The translations under genes were made by a program, and so were the position numbers. The notes below the pieces were generated by a model. That model worked only from the letters and a program-made list of their open reading frames with translations, did not search any database and had not been told where the DNA came from. 64,000 nt of DNA from Bactericera cockerelli (Eukaryota > Arthropoda > Insecta > Hemiptera > Triozidae), in contig CM044963.1 in assembly GCA_024516035.1 (NCBI GenBank), positions 17,486,009 through 17,550,008 of the forward strand, in the 5' to 3' direction. This document shows positions 19,279-30,812 of this stretch, one piece after another. The first letter of the stretch is position 1; each line of letters opens with the position of its first letter.

Positions 19279-19940
19279 AGACTCTTATTTCTTTCTATAT
19301 TCCTTATCTTTCTTTCTCTCTTTTTCAGTCTCTCTCCCTCTCTCCATCTTTTTCTCTCCTATCTCTCTCTCCGTCCCTCTTTCTCCTTCTCTCTCTCTCT
19401 TTCTCTGTCTCTCTCTTTCTCTGTCTCTCTCTTTCTCTCTCTCTCTCCCTCCCTATCCTCTTTTCCTATCTCCCTTTTCTCTCTCATTTCTCTGTTTCCT
19501 TCCCTCTCTCTCTCTTTTTCTCTATCTCTTTCTCTCTCCCTCCCTATCCTCTTTTCCTATCTCCCTTTCTCTCTCATTTCTCTTTCTGTCTCACTCTATC
19601 TATCTATCTAGAACTCTTTTTAGCCCTATTTGTATATGTTTAGAAATTTACAAAAAAATGAAATGTTTCAAAATCAGGTTTTTTTTTTCTTTCTTGACAT
19701 TTCTCTTTCTCAAAATTGCCTTATTATCTCTCTCTCTCTCTCTCTCTCGTCCTCTCTCTGCATCTCTCTCTCTTTCTCTCTCTTACTCTTTCTCTATCTC
19801 TCTCTCTCTCTCTCTCTCTCGCTCTCTCTCTCATATTTTCTTTGATCTGTTTCTCAGTCATCAGTCATCTCCTTCTCCCTTGAATAAACTCTTTCTTTAC
19901 CTCTTTCACTCTCATTCTCTGCCTCTCTTTCTCTCTCTCT

Positions 19941-19973
<33 letters not shown>

Positions 19974-19990
19974 TTTTTCTCTCGCGATTT
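19279..19990. repeat. Two CT-rich tracts (19279-19612, 19725-19990)
   Basis: Plus-strand polypyrimidine blocks separated by about 110 bp of AT-rich sequence. The first contains a local duplication around TCCCTCCCTATCCTCTTTTC (about 19448 and 19538). Overlapping Ser/Leu frames are artefacts. Confidence 0.88.
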
Positions 19991-20053
19991 CTCTTCATTT
20001 ATACATTTTATACAGTGTCGAACTTAAATATACGAGAATTCAAGGGTCGGGAA

Positions 20054-20693
20054 TTTTTACTTTCCTTATCCTATAATAAGGAAAGTATTGTATTCGTCGA
20101 AAATTTGACCTACACAGCTTTTCACATTTCTGGACGAATCATAGCCTCAGGATACCAAAAAAGTGGTTTTCAGCCATTGGTCCGTGCGTCTGTCTGTGTG
20201 TCTGTCTGTGTGTCTGTCTGTGTGTGTGTGAACAGGATATCTCAAGAACGGTAAGAGCTACAGACTTGAAATTTGGTATGGTAATTAATTTTATACATCA
20301 GACGAACCATGAAACTTTTGGTTGAAATCGGGCGCATTCTGCGGCCGCAGGGCCGCAAATATTGGCCGCAAGCACCGCTTCTTTGAATTGGTTAAAGATA
20401 CAAAAAAAGTTCGAGAACAACATTTTCTCAGATTAAAAAAATAATAGGGGTTCACTCTGATCATTTTTTTGATATCTTTAACTTTTTGGAAACCGGCCCC
20501 AATTTATCGGTATTGTAGGGGGACCCGATTGGACTAACTTTTTTATTATTCATCCTAGATGGGGGTTGTGACATATCAAATTAAATGATTTTGAAGTGCT
20601 GATCACGAATTGATTTTTAGTTATCTGTTACCGTTCAGTCACCAGTGGCGGAATTCGACTCCTTTTTGGGAGATAAGGAAAGTCGTGTGATGT
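20054..20693. mobile_element. Repeat K, element bounded by TTTCCTTATC / GATAAGGAAA
   Basis: Left end TTTTACTTTCCTTATCC and right end GGGAGATAAGGAAAGT are inverted relative to each other. The interior has a TCTGTCTGTGTGTCTGTC tract, GATATCTCAAGAACGGTAAG and a GC patch (GCGGCCGCAGGGCCGC). Ends or interior fragments recur at 25990-26030, 48868-48902 and 62080-62170. No protein-coding capacity. Confidence 0.55.
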
Positions 20694-20844
20694 TTACACC
20701 AGATTTTTCTCTCTGTTTTATCCAGGTTTCTCTTATAGCTTTTGTCTTCCTCTCCAATCTCTATTTTCTCTCTCTCTCTCCTTTTTCTTTCTATATAACT
20801 CACATTTTTTTACCCTTTTTCAATAATTTGACTTGGCGGTTTCA

Positions 20845-20998
20845 ACTACTGCCCGTAGTGCCCGTAGTCCAGAGATCCTGAGTTCGATTCCCGGTTGAAG
20901 CAAAAAATTCAGTTCTCCGAACACGTGAGGCTGTCATTTCCGGACTTACCCAGGCTGGGTGAGGTTAATGTGGGTAGCTGGTACGATCGGATGATTTC
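20845..20998 (+). mobile_element. SINE-C 5' part
   Basis: ACTACTGCCCGTAGTGCCCG, box B GAGTTCGATTCCC, ACCCAGGCTGGGTGAGGTTA and GTAGCTGGTACGAT, then it stops within the core. Confidence 0.72.
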
Positions 20999-22675
20999 CG
21001 CGATGTATACGCGAGATATGGCAGTGCTTCAATAAGCTCATTTTCTGAAAGTGCATAACGCCAATAAGGCTGTATTCGGTAACTATGCGAAATATCAGCT
21101 CAATCTTTACGAGGACAAACATAGGTACACACACACAAACGAATCATTTATAATATAAGAATTATAAGATAAAGTCTCCTTTAATATTCAACATAAATAA
21201 GATATTACCAAAAATTATCATTATAATGATGCTGCAAAAATTATCATTAAATAAAATAAATCACAATATTCATTAGTCCATAGGACGAAGTATATTTTTT
21301 TGTTTAGCTATTTTTATTTATTTTTTAATCGTCCGTTTAAAATGTTATCGTGTTTTATAATTCATAACTTGAAAAATACATTTTTAAATAATTAGGTATA
21401 CGTTCATTTAATTTCTTGATGTAATTTATTTATTTTTGTAAAGTCAATTTAAGAAAAACTCTTGATCATTACATAAATTTTATCTTTTGTAATACATGAC
21501 GTTAGCTTGGTGCATAAATCAGAAAGAATAATGTAATAAGTAATCAAAATAACAATATTTTTGTCGCAAAAGATTATATTGCCAAACACCTACAATCTCA
21601 TGTGAATCTTATTATCTTATGATCATTGATAAATCACTTTATTAATTAGTCCATAATCACTAAAAAAGTCAATTCTTTGTTCAAGAATAATTATTATTAG
21701 CACATTAAAAACGATGTTTCCATTGTGAGTAAATACAAAATTGGGAAATACTTTGGGGACATCAGTGTAATTATACTCAGAGTGTGTTCACTGAACATGA
21801 TATTTAAATTGAATTTTAAATACAGGAGAACCAAAGGCACGAGCATATCTATTCCAAAAAATGTCACTTGTAAACCAGAGAGGAAATTGCTCAAGTATTC
21901 TGAGAACTTTGCCCTCTCCTGGATTGCAAATGTCAGAAATAATTATATTATCTGTAAAAAAAAATATACGAAAAAAAATTAATATAATACCTATCTATAT
22001 GCTTAAATTGTGAGAATTCGAAGATTTTTTAATCTTTAGGAAGTTAATTCCTTTAGGAAGTAAAAAAAAATATTAAAATCATTTTTTTGCAAAAGGTATT
22101 TATTATTTATTGATGTTGGACATAGATACTTTTACTTCGGGGTTAAGTGGCATTAGGTACAAGACAATTGTACATTTAAATTTAAATATTTTTTTTTAAA
22201 ATTTTATTTTGTAAATATTGTTAATTTTTTTACTATAAGTATCTGTTAATAATTTATTGTTTGTTTTGTATAAAAAAATAAAGTGTGAATAAATAAATAA
22301 ATTACTTTTCTTATGTTACAACTTTATTTAACTTTTATTATTTCAAGATATACTTATTACTTGTTATTTTGTTTAGTTTTCCATGTTCTAATTGACTTAA
22401 GTTTCCAGGTAATATCACTGTAATTAGAGGCAAGACCTCTGAATGTCACAGACCTCTCTTGAAATAAATATTCATTATAAAAAAACTGTATTTATATAAA
22501 TCAATTAAAAATAAACATCAATTAAAAATAAATCTTTTTTTTAAATAAATATATTTCTTTTCTTATGTGCCATATATTATAATTGTGTAACTATGTAATT
22601 GTAATGTAAAAGAAAATATGTACAATAAAACACACTATTATTATTATTAATACATAAAAAATATTTTTTATTTTT
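20999..22675. other. Long AT-rich stretch with a possible repeat H copy
   Basis: About 22130-22310 (TACTTCGGGGTTAAGTGGC, TACAAGACAATTG, then TTTTGTATAAAAAAATAAAG) parallels the order seen in reverse-labelled H at 33601-33800. The rest is very AT-rich. The 85-codon frame at 21725 has no domain signature and is not called. Confidence 0.45.
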
Positions 22676-22677
22676 CC

Positions 22678-22742
22678 TTTTAGGCACTTTAACCATTTAT
22701 GTATAGTCGTTCGTGCCGATCCCCTCAAGGTGAAGGATAAAT
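22678..22742 (+). repeat. Repeat H fragment
   Basis: TTTTAGGCACTTTAACCA, then TATAGTCGTTCGTGCCGATC, matching 3722-3800. Confidence 0.55.
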
Positions 22743-22992
22743 TTTGAATTTAAAATAAAGTATTCTTTTATTTACAGATTAGTTTAGGTTTTAGGTGGAT
22801 GAAAAATAAATAAAAACTTCACAAAATTTGAATTCTTTAATCCGCCTTTATTCCTAGTTTTTTGAATCCTTTTTACACTCTTTTTTTTAACAAGAAGGTG
22901 TAATTTGTAACTAATTTTAACAGTTTTTAAAAATATTCACATTCGAGGAAGAATTTTTGATATAATTACAATAATTACAAAGACCGCAACTA

Positions 22993-23170
22993 CACTGGTG
23001 GTCAAGTGGTTAACGCGCTAGTCTGGTGATCCGTTCCTCATTGATTTGAGTTTGTGACCACATAATAATAAGACTCTGAGGGTTAGGAGGTAGAAAATGC
23101 TTTGAGCATTATCCTCGCCTGGTGGTTACCTTCTACTAAACTACTAAAGAGCATTTATTATTATTATTAC
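22993..23170 (+). mobile_element. SINE-B copy with internal deletion
   Basis: CTGGTGGTCAAGTGGTTAAC and CGCTAGTCTGGTGATCCG, then a jump past box B to CCTCATTGATTTGAGTTTGT. The 3' half is intact, ending CTAAAGAGCATTTATTATTA. Confidence 0.75.
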
Positions 23171-24145
23171 TACTGCATGACAGATTACTAAACCAGCCGA
23201 AAAATATTTGATCCAATTTCTATGACACTAAAACTGGAGCACTCGATCACTCAGCACAAATTCAGCAAATTCGATCGCTTCCGCGTAATATTTAACGTAA
23301 AATTCGATTTTACAAAACCACGATCGATCGCTTTACACATCCGACAGCACTCACGAATCTCAACTAAGCACTGATAGCACTGTTACTTTATACTGAGTCA
23401 TCTCAACTGAGCAACTGAGTTTGAGTCACTGAGCTGAGTCACTAAGAAGAACTGAGCCACTCACTCTGACTGAACCGAATCACTTCTGCGGCCTGGTGGA
23501 TATACTCACTACTGATTACTGTAGACTCAAGGATTTCATGCAACAAATTTTGTCCAAAATATGCAATTGTATAATTGTTTTGTGGTAAAAAAGCAAGAAA
23601 TATGCGCAAAACCCCAGTAATAAGCAGAAAATATAAATAAAATTGACAAAATAAGAATAAATAATATAATTGAGTCATACCTCTATTAGCTCAGAGCAAC
23701 TCGTAATGAAAGATAATGTTCACAAAACGCTATCCACTCCAGGGCCACTTAAGTATTGAAAAAATATAGAAATAATTCATCAAAAATATAACTAAATTAA
23801 TGCGAAGCAAATTGTAGGAACTACTAGGAACGGGTTAATTCAAGTAAATGTCGAATGGGCAACTGTCGGAAAAAAAGAGAAATCGTGGGATAGTTCCCTA
23901 ATTGAAAATTCAAATTCAACTCCTCCGCAAAATTTGAAAACACAATTTGCAGAAGTACATACCTACTTATCAATGTCGGTATTAGTTTCCTATTTTGCAC
24001 ACAAGTAATGTACTCTTTCCATTTGGCAAGTAAGACACTCTTTTTGCCAAACGTATTGAATTGAAATTTATTGTGATTAATATGCATAACGTACATAGAC
24101 ATAGTACTTAAATCTAGAGGAAGAACAACAAAAATCATTAAATGA
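23171..24145. other. Unassigned stretch with GAGTCA-rich segment
   Basis: About 23385-23475 is dense in ACTGAGTCA/CTGAGC words (degenerate short repeats). The remainder is AT-rich. The 104-codon minus-strand frame ending at 23824 lacks any recognised motif. Confidence 0.4.
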
Positions 24146-24545
24146 TAATAATAACATTCTTTAGTGGAAGGTAATCAGGCGTGGTTAATGCTCAAATCAT
24201 TTTCTACCACCTAACCCTCAGAGTCTTATTATTGTGTGGTCACAGACTTACAAAATTTCATGAATCGCCCCTGAACGGAGCAATTGACTCTATGAAATGA
24301 AGTACACCTTAATACGGACGACTTTTAGCTGTCTAAAGAAGCTTTTAAAGCAAATGTAAAACAATTTATAAGTTTTAAGTTCTTGATTTTTTTATTTTAA
24401 ACCCTCAAGGACGAAAGGGTTTTTGAAAAAACGTCAGCAACCACACAGGAAACGTTTTCACAGTGTTTGGGATTCGAACCAACGGATTCCTACGCTACCT
24501 GGATTACCAGACTAGCGCCTTCACCACTTTACTACCAGTGCACGG
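24146..24545 (-). mobile_element. SINE-B copy, reverse, split by about 200 bp
   Basis: The 3' half lies at 24146-24270 (TTCTTTAGTGGAAGGTAATC, CCTCAGAGTCTTATTATTG) and the head at 24470-24545 (GATTCGAACCAACGGATTCC, TACCAGACTAGCGCC). The intervening ~200 bp is AT-rich and is either an insertion or two separate copies. Confidence 0.6.
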
Positions 24546-24849
24546 TAGTTAAATTACATTAATCTATATATACATAAAAAAAAACAAGAAAAGAAATCAT
24601 TAAATTTAAAAAAAGTATTAAAAAAAAAAAAAAAACAATTTTAATAATAAAGATACAACTGCGGAGTTCATCTTAGATAATGCACTCAGACTATTTGCGT
24701 GATCAGACTGTAGAAATACAGGTTGTGAAAAAATTCGTGATTTTTCTTCGATTCATGATTCCACCACCTGCCGTGAAAAGACCAAAGACAGTTGAAACCA
24801 AAAAAGGAAAATATTCAGATCCAAGAATGAGAAGAATTAGGAAATACAA

Positions 24850-24975
24850 CCGACCTCAGTAGCTTGATCGATAAGGCGTAACCTGGAGGTCGGTGGTTCA
24901 AGTACCGGTTTCAGTGTAGTTTTAGTAAAGCGAATTTGAGTATGATGAACACAAATAATATAATTATGATAACTT
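24850..24975 (+). mobile_element. SINE-A copy with head deletion
   Basis: GACCTCAGTAGCTTGATCGA, then AAGGCGTAACCTGGAGG, lacking the ~10 bases GGCGGACTTG found in other copies. Box B GGTTCAAGTAC is mutated. The body ends at ATTATGATAACTTTTTT. Confidence 0.75.
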
Positions 24976-25229
24976 TTTTACAAAGGAAATACGTGATCTT
25001 TGCAAGCCCTAGATCTTTCCACAGTTTTTTGTCTAGTTGTATTTTCATTGATTGAGCTTTTTTACTTTCAAATATAAAATCTGTCAGAAAAATTTAACTT
25101 TCAGACTTGCAAATTACAAAGGGTACCGATTGAAAAGTATCTCTTACTTTCTACTCTCTCTCTCTCTCTTCACAGTATGTATTATAAAAAAAATACAGTT
25201 CTCATCTCATTTGCTACAGGATTATATCT

Positions 25230-25438
25230 GTCCCGGTAGCTCAGTGGTAAAGGCGGCACTCTGTGAATCCACAGGTTCCAGAGGTCGTGGGTTCGAAACC
25301 CAGCCGGGACATGACAAGTTATACTCCCAAATCGGGGATTTTTACCACATAATAATACGTCTTGGGCTTACTGCTGGAATAATGGGACATGATAGTTCAA
25401 ATCGGGCAGTATAAATAAGGCTATATTATTATTATATC
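25230..25438 (+). mobile_element. SINE-F copy with well-preserved tRNA-like head
   Basis: The 81-nt head (25230-25310) has a fully paired 7-bp acceptor stem, GTCCCGG with CCGGGAC, box A GGTAGCTCAGTGG and box B GGGTTCGAAACCC. The anticodon arm is irregular (CTGTGAATCCACAG leaves a 4-base loop), so I do not call a functional tRNA. The body continues GGATTTTTACCACATAATAA, ACTGCTGGAATAATGGGACA and ends in (TTA)n. Confidence 0.7.
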
Positions 25439-25535
25439 TACTTCTTCTCTCTTTCCCCTTATCTCTCTTTCTCTCACTCTCTTTCTTTCTCTGACTCTCT
25501 CTCTTTCTCTCACGCTCTCTCCTAATCTCCCTCTC
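25439..25535. repeat. Short CT-rich tract
   Basis: CTCTTTCTCTCACTCTC-type sequence directly downstream of SINE-F. Confidence 0.8.
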
Positions 25536-26317
25536 TCATAAGAAAAGAGTTAAGAAGCAAAAAGAGATTATGAATAATTTGCAACGTCGCATCGCGTCGA
25601 CTTGGTTTGCAAAATTCAAAAGCAGTCATCTTAGGAGGTACAGTGAAAGTAGAAACTTGTATTATTGATATCCTGGGACTCAACGTGCCATTTAAAAAAT
25701 AAATGATATACCAGTTTCTTTTACAATATTTTTTTAATACTAGTTTTTGAAATTATATTTTTAAACATATTTTTATAAACCAGTTTTTGAATGTTATATA
25801 TTTTTCAAATGTTTTTGAATATTATAAATGTTTTTGAATTAGTTATAATTATAATTCAAAAGCATTTATAATACACCTGCAGAATAGATTTTTTTTACCT
25901 AAGGCCTAGTTTTTTACCTAATATTTTTACTTAGGGTAAAACTTCTAAGGCAACTGAAAACTAACTATCGAAAATTTTGTGTGATTCCATTATTTTCCTT
26001 ATTGTAGGATAAGGAAAGTAAAAATCTCCATAATTATCAACTGTACTGAACTTAGCTCTTATTATAACAACTTAACTAAGAAGTGATATTATATTTTTGA
26101 AATACCTAAGTATACTGCAGAAAAAGTACATAATATATAATATCAATATAATACATAAAAAATACAAATAGGTATTATTTATAATAAGTGTAAAATATTC
26201 CCTCCAAGTCTGAGGAACGAGGCACTCTGCCCATCACAGCTGCCGCATTCCTCTCTGGATACACAGAGAAATCTTCTGTTTAAAAAACCTAGTTCACCTT
26301 TATTCTCCTGATTATTA
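25536..26317. other. AT-rich unassigned stretch
   Basis: Contains short repeats of TTTTTGAAT words (25745-25870) and a repeat K end, TTGTAGGATAAGGAAAGT, at about 26003. No gene. Confidence 0.4.
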
Positions 26318-26514
26318 TTATTTAATTATTTTTTTAACATGACATAATAGTATGTACAATTGTACATTGTATAAACAAGTAATTATAAAAATTAAAATCC
26401 CAAATTTAGAACACTATTAACAAGAAAAGATAAACAATATAGATAACATAGATAAAGGTGTCCTAACTAAAGAGCGGGGTTATTTCCTGTGGCAATCTCT
26501 TCCACCCCACCCAT
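26318..26514 (-). mobile_element. Repeat J copy, reverse
   Basis: Ends GTGTCCTAACTAAAGAGC, GGTTATTTCCTGTGGCAATC, TCTTCCACCCCACCC, the complement of the J start, with an AT-rich body containing ACAATTGTACATTGTA. Confidence 0.72.
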
Positions 26515-26984
26515 TATGATTCATTAGTCTTATGGCTATTTTTTTAATAACCGATCTAAATCTGAGCTCACAAAACTTTTGCAATATTTAGGATTAATCT
26601 TCAAACAAGACAACGTAACGGGAATTTTTGACCTCACTTTGAAAATCTTTTGTTTTTCAAACAAAGCAGATTTTGTAACAAAAAGGAAGAAAAAATACCT
26701 TCTTTCCTTCGAGAAAAAATTGCAGTTTTTTGTTGTTGCTATTTTAGAAAAATTAACCCTGACGAATAAAACTCAGAAATAAGGTCCACAATTTCTGATC
26801 TAATAAATTGACTTACGTAAAACATGCTTACATATACAATAACCCATTTCTAGTGTTTTGTTCATACGAAGTCAACACCCTATTACGATAGGAACGGTTA
26901 TAGTTATAGAGCTGAAATTTTTAGCCGTATTTTTCTTTCTAACCAAAGTGAACGCAACTGGAATAAAATAAACAAACTGGCTTG

Positions 26985-27180
26985 CCATTTTTCTTTTGGA
27001 AGAAGAAAGATCTTCGTCCAGTTTGGTTAACCAAAATGGAAGTAGAAAATTCTTGCTTCCAGTTCTTTTAAAGGTTCAGTCTATCTATGTTTATCTTTAA
27101 AAGTACCGAAACGCATTTTTCTTTCACGAATAGTGGGGAAGCTAAACTGGAAATATTTGGAATATGAACCCTAAGCACTA
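26985..27180 (-). repeat. Repeat L, reverse copy
   Basis: GGTTAACCAAAATGGAAGTA, TTCTTGCTTCCAGTTCTTTT and ACGCATTTTTCTTTCACGAA are the complement of matching blocks at 56265-56440. An unclassified dispersed repeat with two copies in opposite orientation. Confidence 0.65.
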
Positions 27181-27196
27181 GTTAGTTAGGCTTTCA

Positions 27197-27386
27197 AAAG
27201 GGTTGGGTGGAAGAGATTGCCACAGGCAATAACCCCGCCCTTTAGGTAGGACATTAGCTTCATTCTCTTTTTTGTTCTTGTATCTTTGCTCAATCTTTTT
27301 GTTTCTTCTTTATAATTTCATTGTATTTTACTGTACATATTTTTGTTCTACCTAATAAAACTTACCATTGTAATAATAAGAACAGT
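27197..27386 (+). mobile_element. Repeat J copy
   Basis: AAAGGGTTGGGTGGAAGAG, ATTGCCACAGGCAATAACC, CCGCCCTTTAGGTAGGACAT, ending near ACTTACCATTGTAATAATAA. One of the best-preserved copies. Confidence 0.75.
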
Positions 27387-27996
27387 TGCTCATTCATGGC
27401 TTCAAATAAGAAAAACTATCTTTAAAAAAAAAATTTAAAAAATCAGAACTTGCAACAGATTTTCGATACCTAACCCACTATAATTTAGGCGCTGAATTCT
27501 ACGGGATGGTTTGATAAAATAATAATCCGAGTACTATCTTTTTGTGCGTAACGTCTCTATATCTTGGAAACACTCATCTTAGTAAAAACGCCCATTATTT
27601 CAATTTATTATTTACATTCACTTTGCCAAACACTTCACAAATCACAGCCCAACCTATGAGAGGTTAAAACGTTTTCCTTGTTCAAAGAAGTTTTGCTTTT
27701 GAGGGATTCAGAAGTCGCTGCAGAACCCTTTCTGTACCTTTCCCATTTTTTTCCCTTTTTTCATCATTTTTTCCCTTTTCCCTCATGTCAAATTCCCTTT
27801 TCCCTATTATTCTTTTTCAACTTCCCGATTTTTTTTCTAGGTACCTTTGTCTTGAACAAAAAGTATGATTTTCTCCTTGTCTGATATCTAGAAAGCTCTG
27901 CCAGCTAGGGACTTAAATTATTAATGCTCTTGTTTCAATCCCTTCTTAATGAAAGCTTGCTTGCGTCCAATCAGCGAGAAGGGATTTTCAGACGCT

Positions 27997-28032
<36 letters not shown>

Positions 28033-28124
28033 TTCTTTGGAATCATTTATTTCTGTAAGTTTTGCATTGTTACATTATTCCTAAATTTTATTATTAAGAA
28101 TTAAACTATTATTATTGTTATTGA
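27387..28124. other. Unassigned stretch with small CT tract
   Basis: A T-rich block (27730-27835) yields a Phe-rich open frame that I do not call. A short CTCT tract lies at about 27998-28037. Confidence 0.4.
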
Positions 28125-28242
28125 ATTCTTTATTAATGGGACATAATAAACATACAACCAAGTAAGAATAAAAATTAAAATATCAAAATAAGAAACATAG
28201 ATAAAATATATACACATGTCTTGCCTCTATGGCAATCTCTTC
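28125..28242 (-). mobile_element. Repeat J copy, reverse, shortened
   Basis: TTCTTTATTAATGGGACATA at its tail side, then ATACACATGTCTTGCC and ATGGCAATCTCTTC. The CCCGCCC block is lost. Confidence 0.55.
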
Positions 28243-28380
28243 AAAACAACAATTTAAAATTACATTCCGTTTTAACTATGCTTATTAAAAATGTTGCATT
28301 TGCCATAAACGTATTTTCAATTTTTAAAGAAATGTGAGATTTTCTTAATTTGGGGAAGTCGAAGAATATGGCCTATTTAA

Positions 28381-28560
28381 AAACTGGCTGGGAGACTATA
28401 AACAGGAGTAGACCAGCATTAGCTTGCTTCTGGGGGCCCTTATCAATTATTAGCCCCCTTGTAAAGACAGTGGTAGAAGTGCTGAGTCATTCCTACACTG
28501 TCTGGATACCATTGTTCACGATGACGCCTCCCTATGATGATAATTATGATGATTCAAAAA
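28381..28560 (+). repeat. Repeat M copy with a single 38-bp unit
   Basis: ACTGGCTGGGAGACTATAAA, then ATTATTAGCCCCCTTGTAAA, ACAGTGGTAGAAGTGCTGAG, GTTCACGATGACGCC. It shows the element in its unexpanded form, in contrast to the arrays at 17991 and 37697. Confidence 0.75.
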
Positions 28561-28635
28561 CATAACAAGATTACTAGATGCTAGTACAGATACAACTATT
28601 GGGGATATAAAATGAAAATAGGTATCTACATAATA

Positions 28636-28795
28636 TTTTAGTGGATGTGACAAAACTATTGTGACACTTTTAAGTAGACGTGACAAAAGTATTGTGTCAT
28701 TTTTAGTGGATGTGACAAAACTATTGTGACGTTTTTAGTGGATGCGACAAAACTATTGAGACGTTTTTAGTGGATGTGACAAAACGGAGACGTGT
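28636..28795 (+). repeat. 32-bp minisatellite, about 5 copies
   Basis: Unit: GTGGATGTGACAAAACTATT then GTGACGTTTTTA. The reverse complement of the same unit makes the larger array at 32525-32935. Confidence 0.85.
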
Positions 28796-29258
28796 CCAAT
28801 ACTACAAAAAAATCTTTTGTTCCAATTGTACATGTACAGGGTAACAATTAATACAATATCAAAAATTGGCCCGCTTACCTATACATATCCATTCCATATT
28901 TATACAAAAAATTCTGGTCCCTCTACTCGGGAGTAATTCAAGTATTAATAATTTTTACCAGTTGAATAACTGCTCAGTCGAATTTATTTCCGTTAGATAA
29001 ATTCAACATTTATTTTGAAAATTAATATTCAATCCGAGGGAATTATTAAATTACAAAAGTTCCTTTCTCTCCCTCGTTTCTCTCTCTTGCTTTGATATTG
29101 CTCGAATGTATCCAACTTTCGGATATAACTTTTAAATCTTAATATTTGAAAGTTAATGAAAGTTAATGAAAGTTACTGATAAAGATTTGGAAAATTAAGG
29201 TGGGCGGTAGTGCGTCACGTCAAGTTCCAAACTGTTATTTGTAAAAAAGAGAGTTCAT
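28796..29258. other. Unassigned stretch
   Basis: AT-rich, with a triple GAAAGTTAAT word at about 29150-29178. ACAGGGTAACAATTAATACA near 28838 resembles a single foldback-type end without a partner. Confidence 0.4.
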
Positions 29259-29385
29259 ATTGTGTTAGTCACTTCTTGACTATTATCACAACCCACTCAA
29301 TGGATTTTACTAAATCCACGCTGAGAAACCGGACTTAAAACTGCCGACCTCTAGGTTACATGGCCGGCGCCTTATCGATCAAGGA
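29259..29385 (-). mobile_element. SINE-A copy, reverse, diverged
   Basis: TAAATCCACGCTGAGAAACC, GCCGACCTCTAGGTTACATG, CGCCTTATCGATCAAGG. Box B is damaged (GACTTAAAACT). Confidence 0.7.
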
Positions 29386-29421
29386 TAGAAAGTTGTTTGA
29401 CTTTGAATGGAAACTCACTAA

Positions 29422-29580
29422 GAACGTCGCTCTCAACTCACAGAACCCTCACAAACCTCATTAACCTCACCCGCCGAATGCCAGCATCATGAAGTCTTCA
29501 CCTCGATGGACGTTAATTAACTTCGGTGATCATACCCGAATACAACGGGTGTATTCAACACGCCATCGTCCGTCTCTGGC
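29422..29580 (-). mobile_element. SINE-D copy with the longest 5S-like head
   Basis: On the minus strand: GATGGCGTGTTGAATACAC, then GGGTATGATCACCGAAGTTA, which parallels 5S rRNA from its 5' region (CACGCTGAATACA in Drosophila 5S) through GATCACCGAA. It is followed by GGTGAAGACTTCATGATGC and the shortened core. This copy is the main evidence that the SINE-D head derives from 5S rRNA. Confidence 0.8.
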
Positions 29581-29585
29581 ATACT

Positions 29586-29971
29586 ATTCGATTTAGTTTC
29601 GATTTTAATTAATGTAAATATTATATCCTAAAAATTAAAGGATTATTAATTTCATCGTTAAATAATTATTTCATCTTGGCACCGCAAGTTTTCTGAGGGA
29701 TGATTTCTTTTAATTTAAAAAAAATTGATACTCTAAATTTTTACCCACCGGCCGCACTCAGAGTATTTTTATCATTGCTTCTTCACAGCTGAGTAGATAC
29801 CTAATCAATTTCTTAACCTGTTGAGATTTTATTTCTTTCTATCTAATGCAAGTAAAGATTTGATTCTGCAACATAGTTCTAGGTTCAAGTTTACCAGAAA
29901 TTTTAAAATATCTTTTAAACCAAAAAGCATCATTTTAAAATTTCATATTTCTGTTAATCACAATCGTAATG
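29586..29971. other. AT-rich unassigned stretch between two SINE-D copies
   Basis: No recognised repeat or coding signal. Confidence 0.35.
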
Positions 29972-30812
29972 ACTTCAACGTCGCTTTCAACTGCATGGTC
30001 ATACACGACGGGGTTTTACCTTCCATCCGCGGGAAACTCACAAACCAGCTATTTTAATTACCCTCCCCAGCCTGAGTGGGTCTTGATGATAACTCTAAAT
30101 GAGAACACTGGATGATAACACTGAATGATAACACTGAATGACAACACTGAATGATAACACTGAATGACAACACAGAATGATAACATGGATGATAACACTA
30201 AATGATTACACTGAATGATAACACTGAATATAACACTGAAGTTAACACTGATGATAACATTGAATGATTACAAAATGATAACACTGGATGATAACACTGA
30301 ATGATAAACTAATGATAATACTGAATGATAACGAAAGATAACACTGAATGATAACACTGACAGATAACACTGAATGACAACACTGAATGACAACACTGAA
30401 TGATAACACTGAATGACAAACAGATGATAACACTGGATGATACACTAAATGATTAACACTGAATGATAACACTGAATGATAACACTGAAAGTTAACACTG
30501 GATGATAACATTGAATGATTACACGAATGATAACACTGGATGATAACACTGAATGATAACGAATGATAACACTGAATGATAACGAAAGATAACACTGAAT
30601 GATAACATGACAGATAACACTGAATGACAACATAAATGATAACAATGGATGATAACACTGAATGATAACACTGAATGACAACACATATGATAACATAAAT
30701 GATAACTGTGAATGATAACACTGAAAGATAACACTGGATGATAACACTGAATGATAAAACTGAATGATAGTGTATTCAACGTGCCATCAACGCTGGCTGC
30801 TTCAAAGTACTC
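29972..30812 (-). mobile_element. SINE-D copy interrupted by a 13-bp minisatellite
   Basis: The 3' half lies at 29972-30085 (TTTCAACTGCATGGTCATAC, CATCCGCGGGAAACTCAC, CCCAGCCTGAGTGGG). The 5S head lies at about 30778-30800 (GTATTCAACGTGCCATC). The array between them replaces the part that reads TATGATCACC in other copies, so it appears to have grown from within the SINE. Confidence 0.75.
30085..30775. repeat. 13-bp minisatellite, roughly 50 units
   Basis: Unit CTGAATGATAACA with single-base slips and occasional losses of 2-6 bases. Because 13 is not a multiple of three, all three minus-strand frames read through as the same low-complexity peptide, which explains the overlapping open frames. 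Confidence 0.92.

Noticed and set aside
24680..24862. 60-codon frame next to SINE-A
   Set aside because: Short, ends inside the SINE-A head and has no supporting motif.
25230..25310. Functional tRNA gene
   Set aside because: Acceptor stem pairs well, but the anticodon arm is irregular and the sequence continues into a SINE body shared with 41245-41425.
29480..29580. 5S rRNA gene
   Set aside because: Only about the first two thirds resemble 5S rRNA, with many changes, and it is fused to a SINE core found in other copies.
30242..30779. Three overlapping minus-strand frames of 86-159 codons
   Set aside because: The 13-bp repeat shifts through all frames, giving the same artificial peptide each time.
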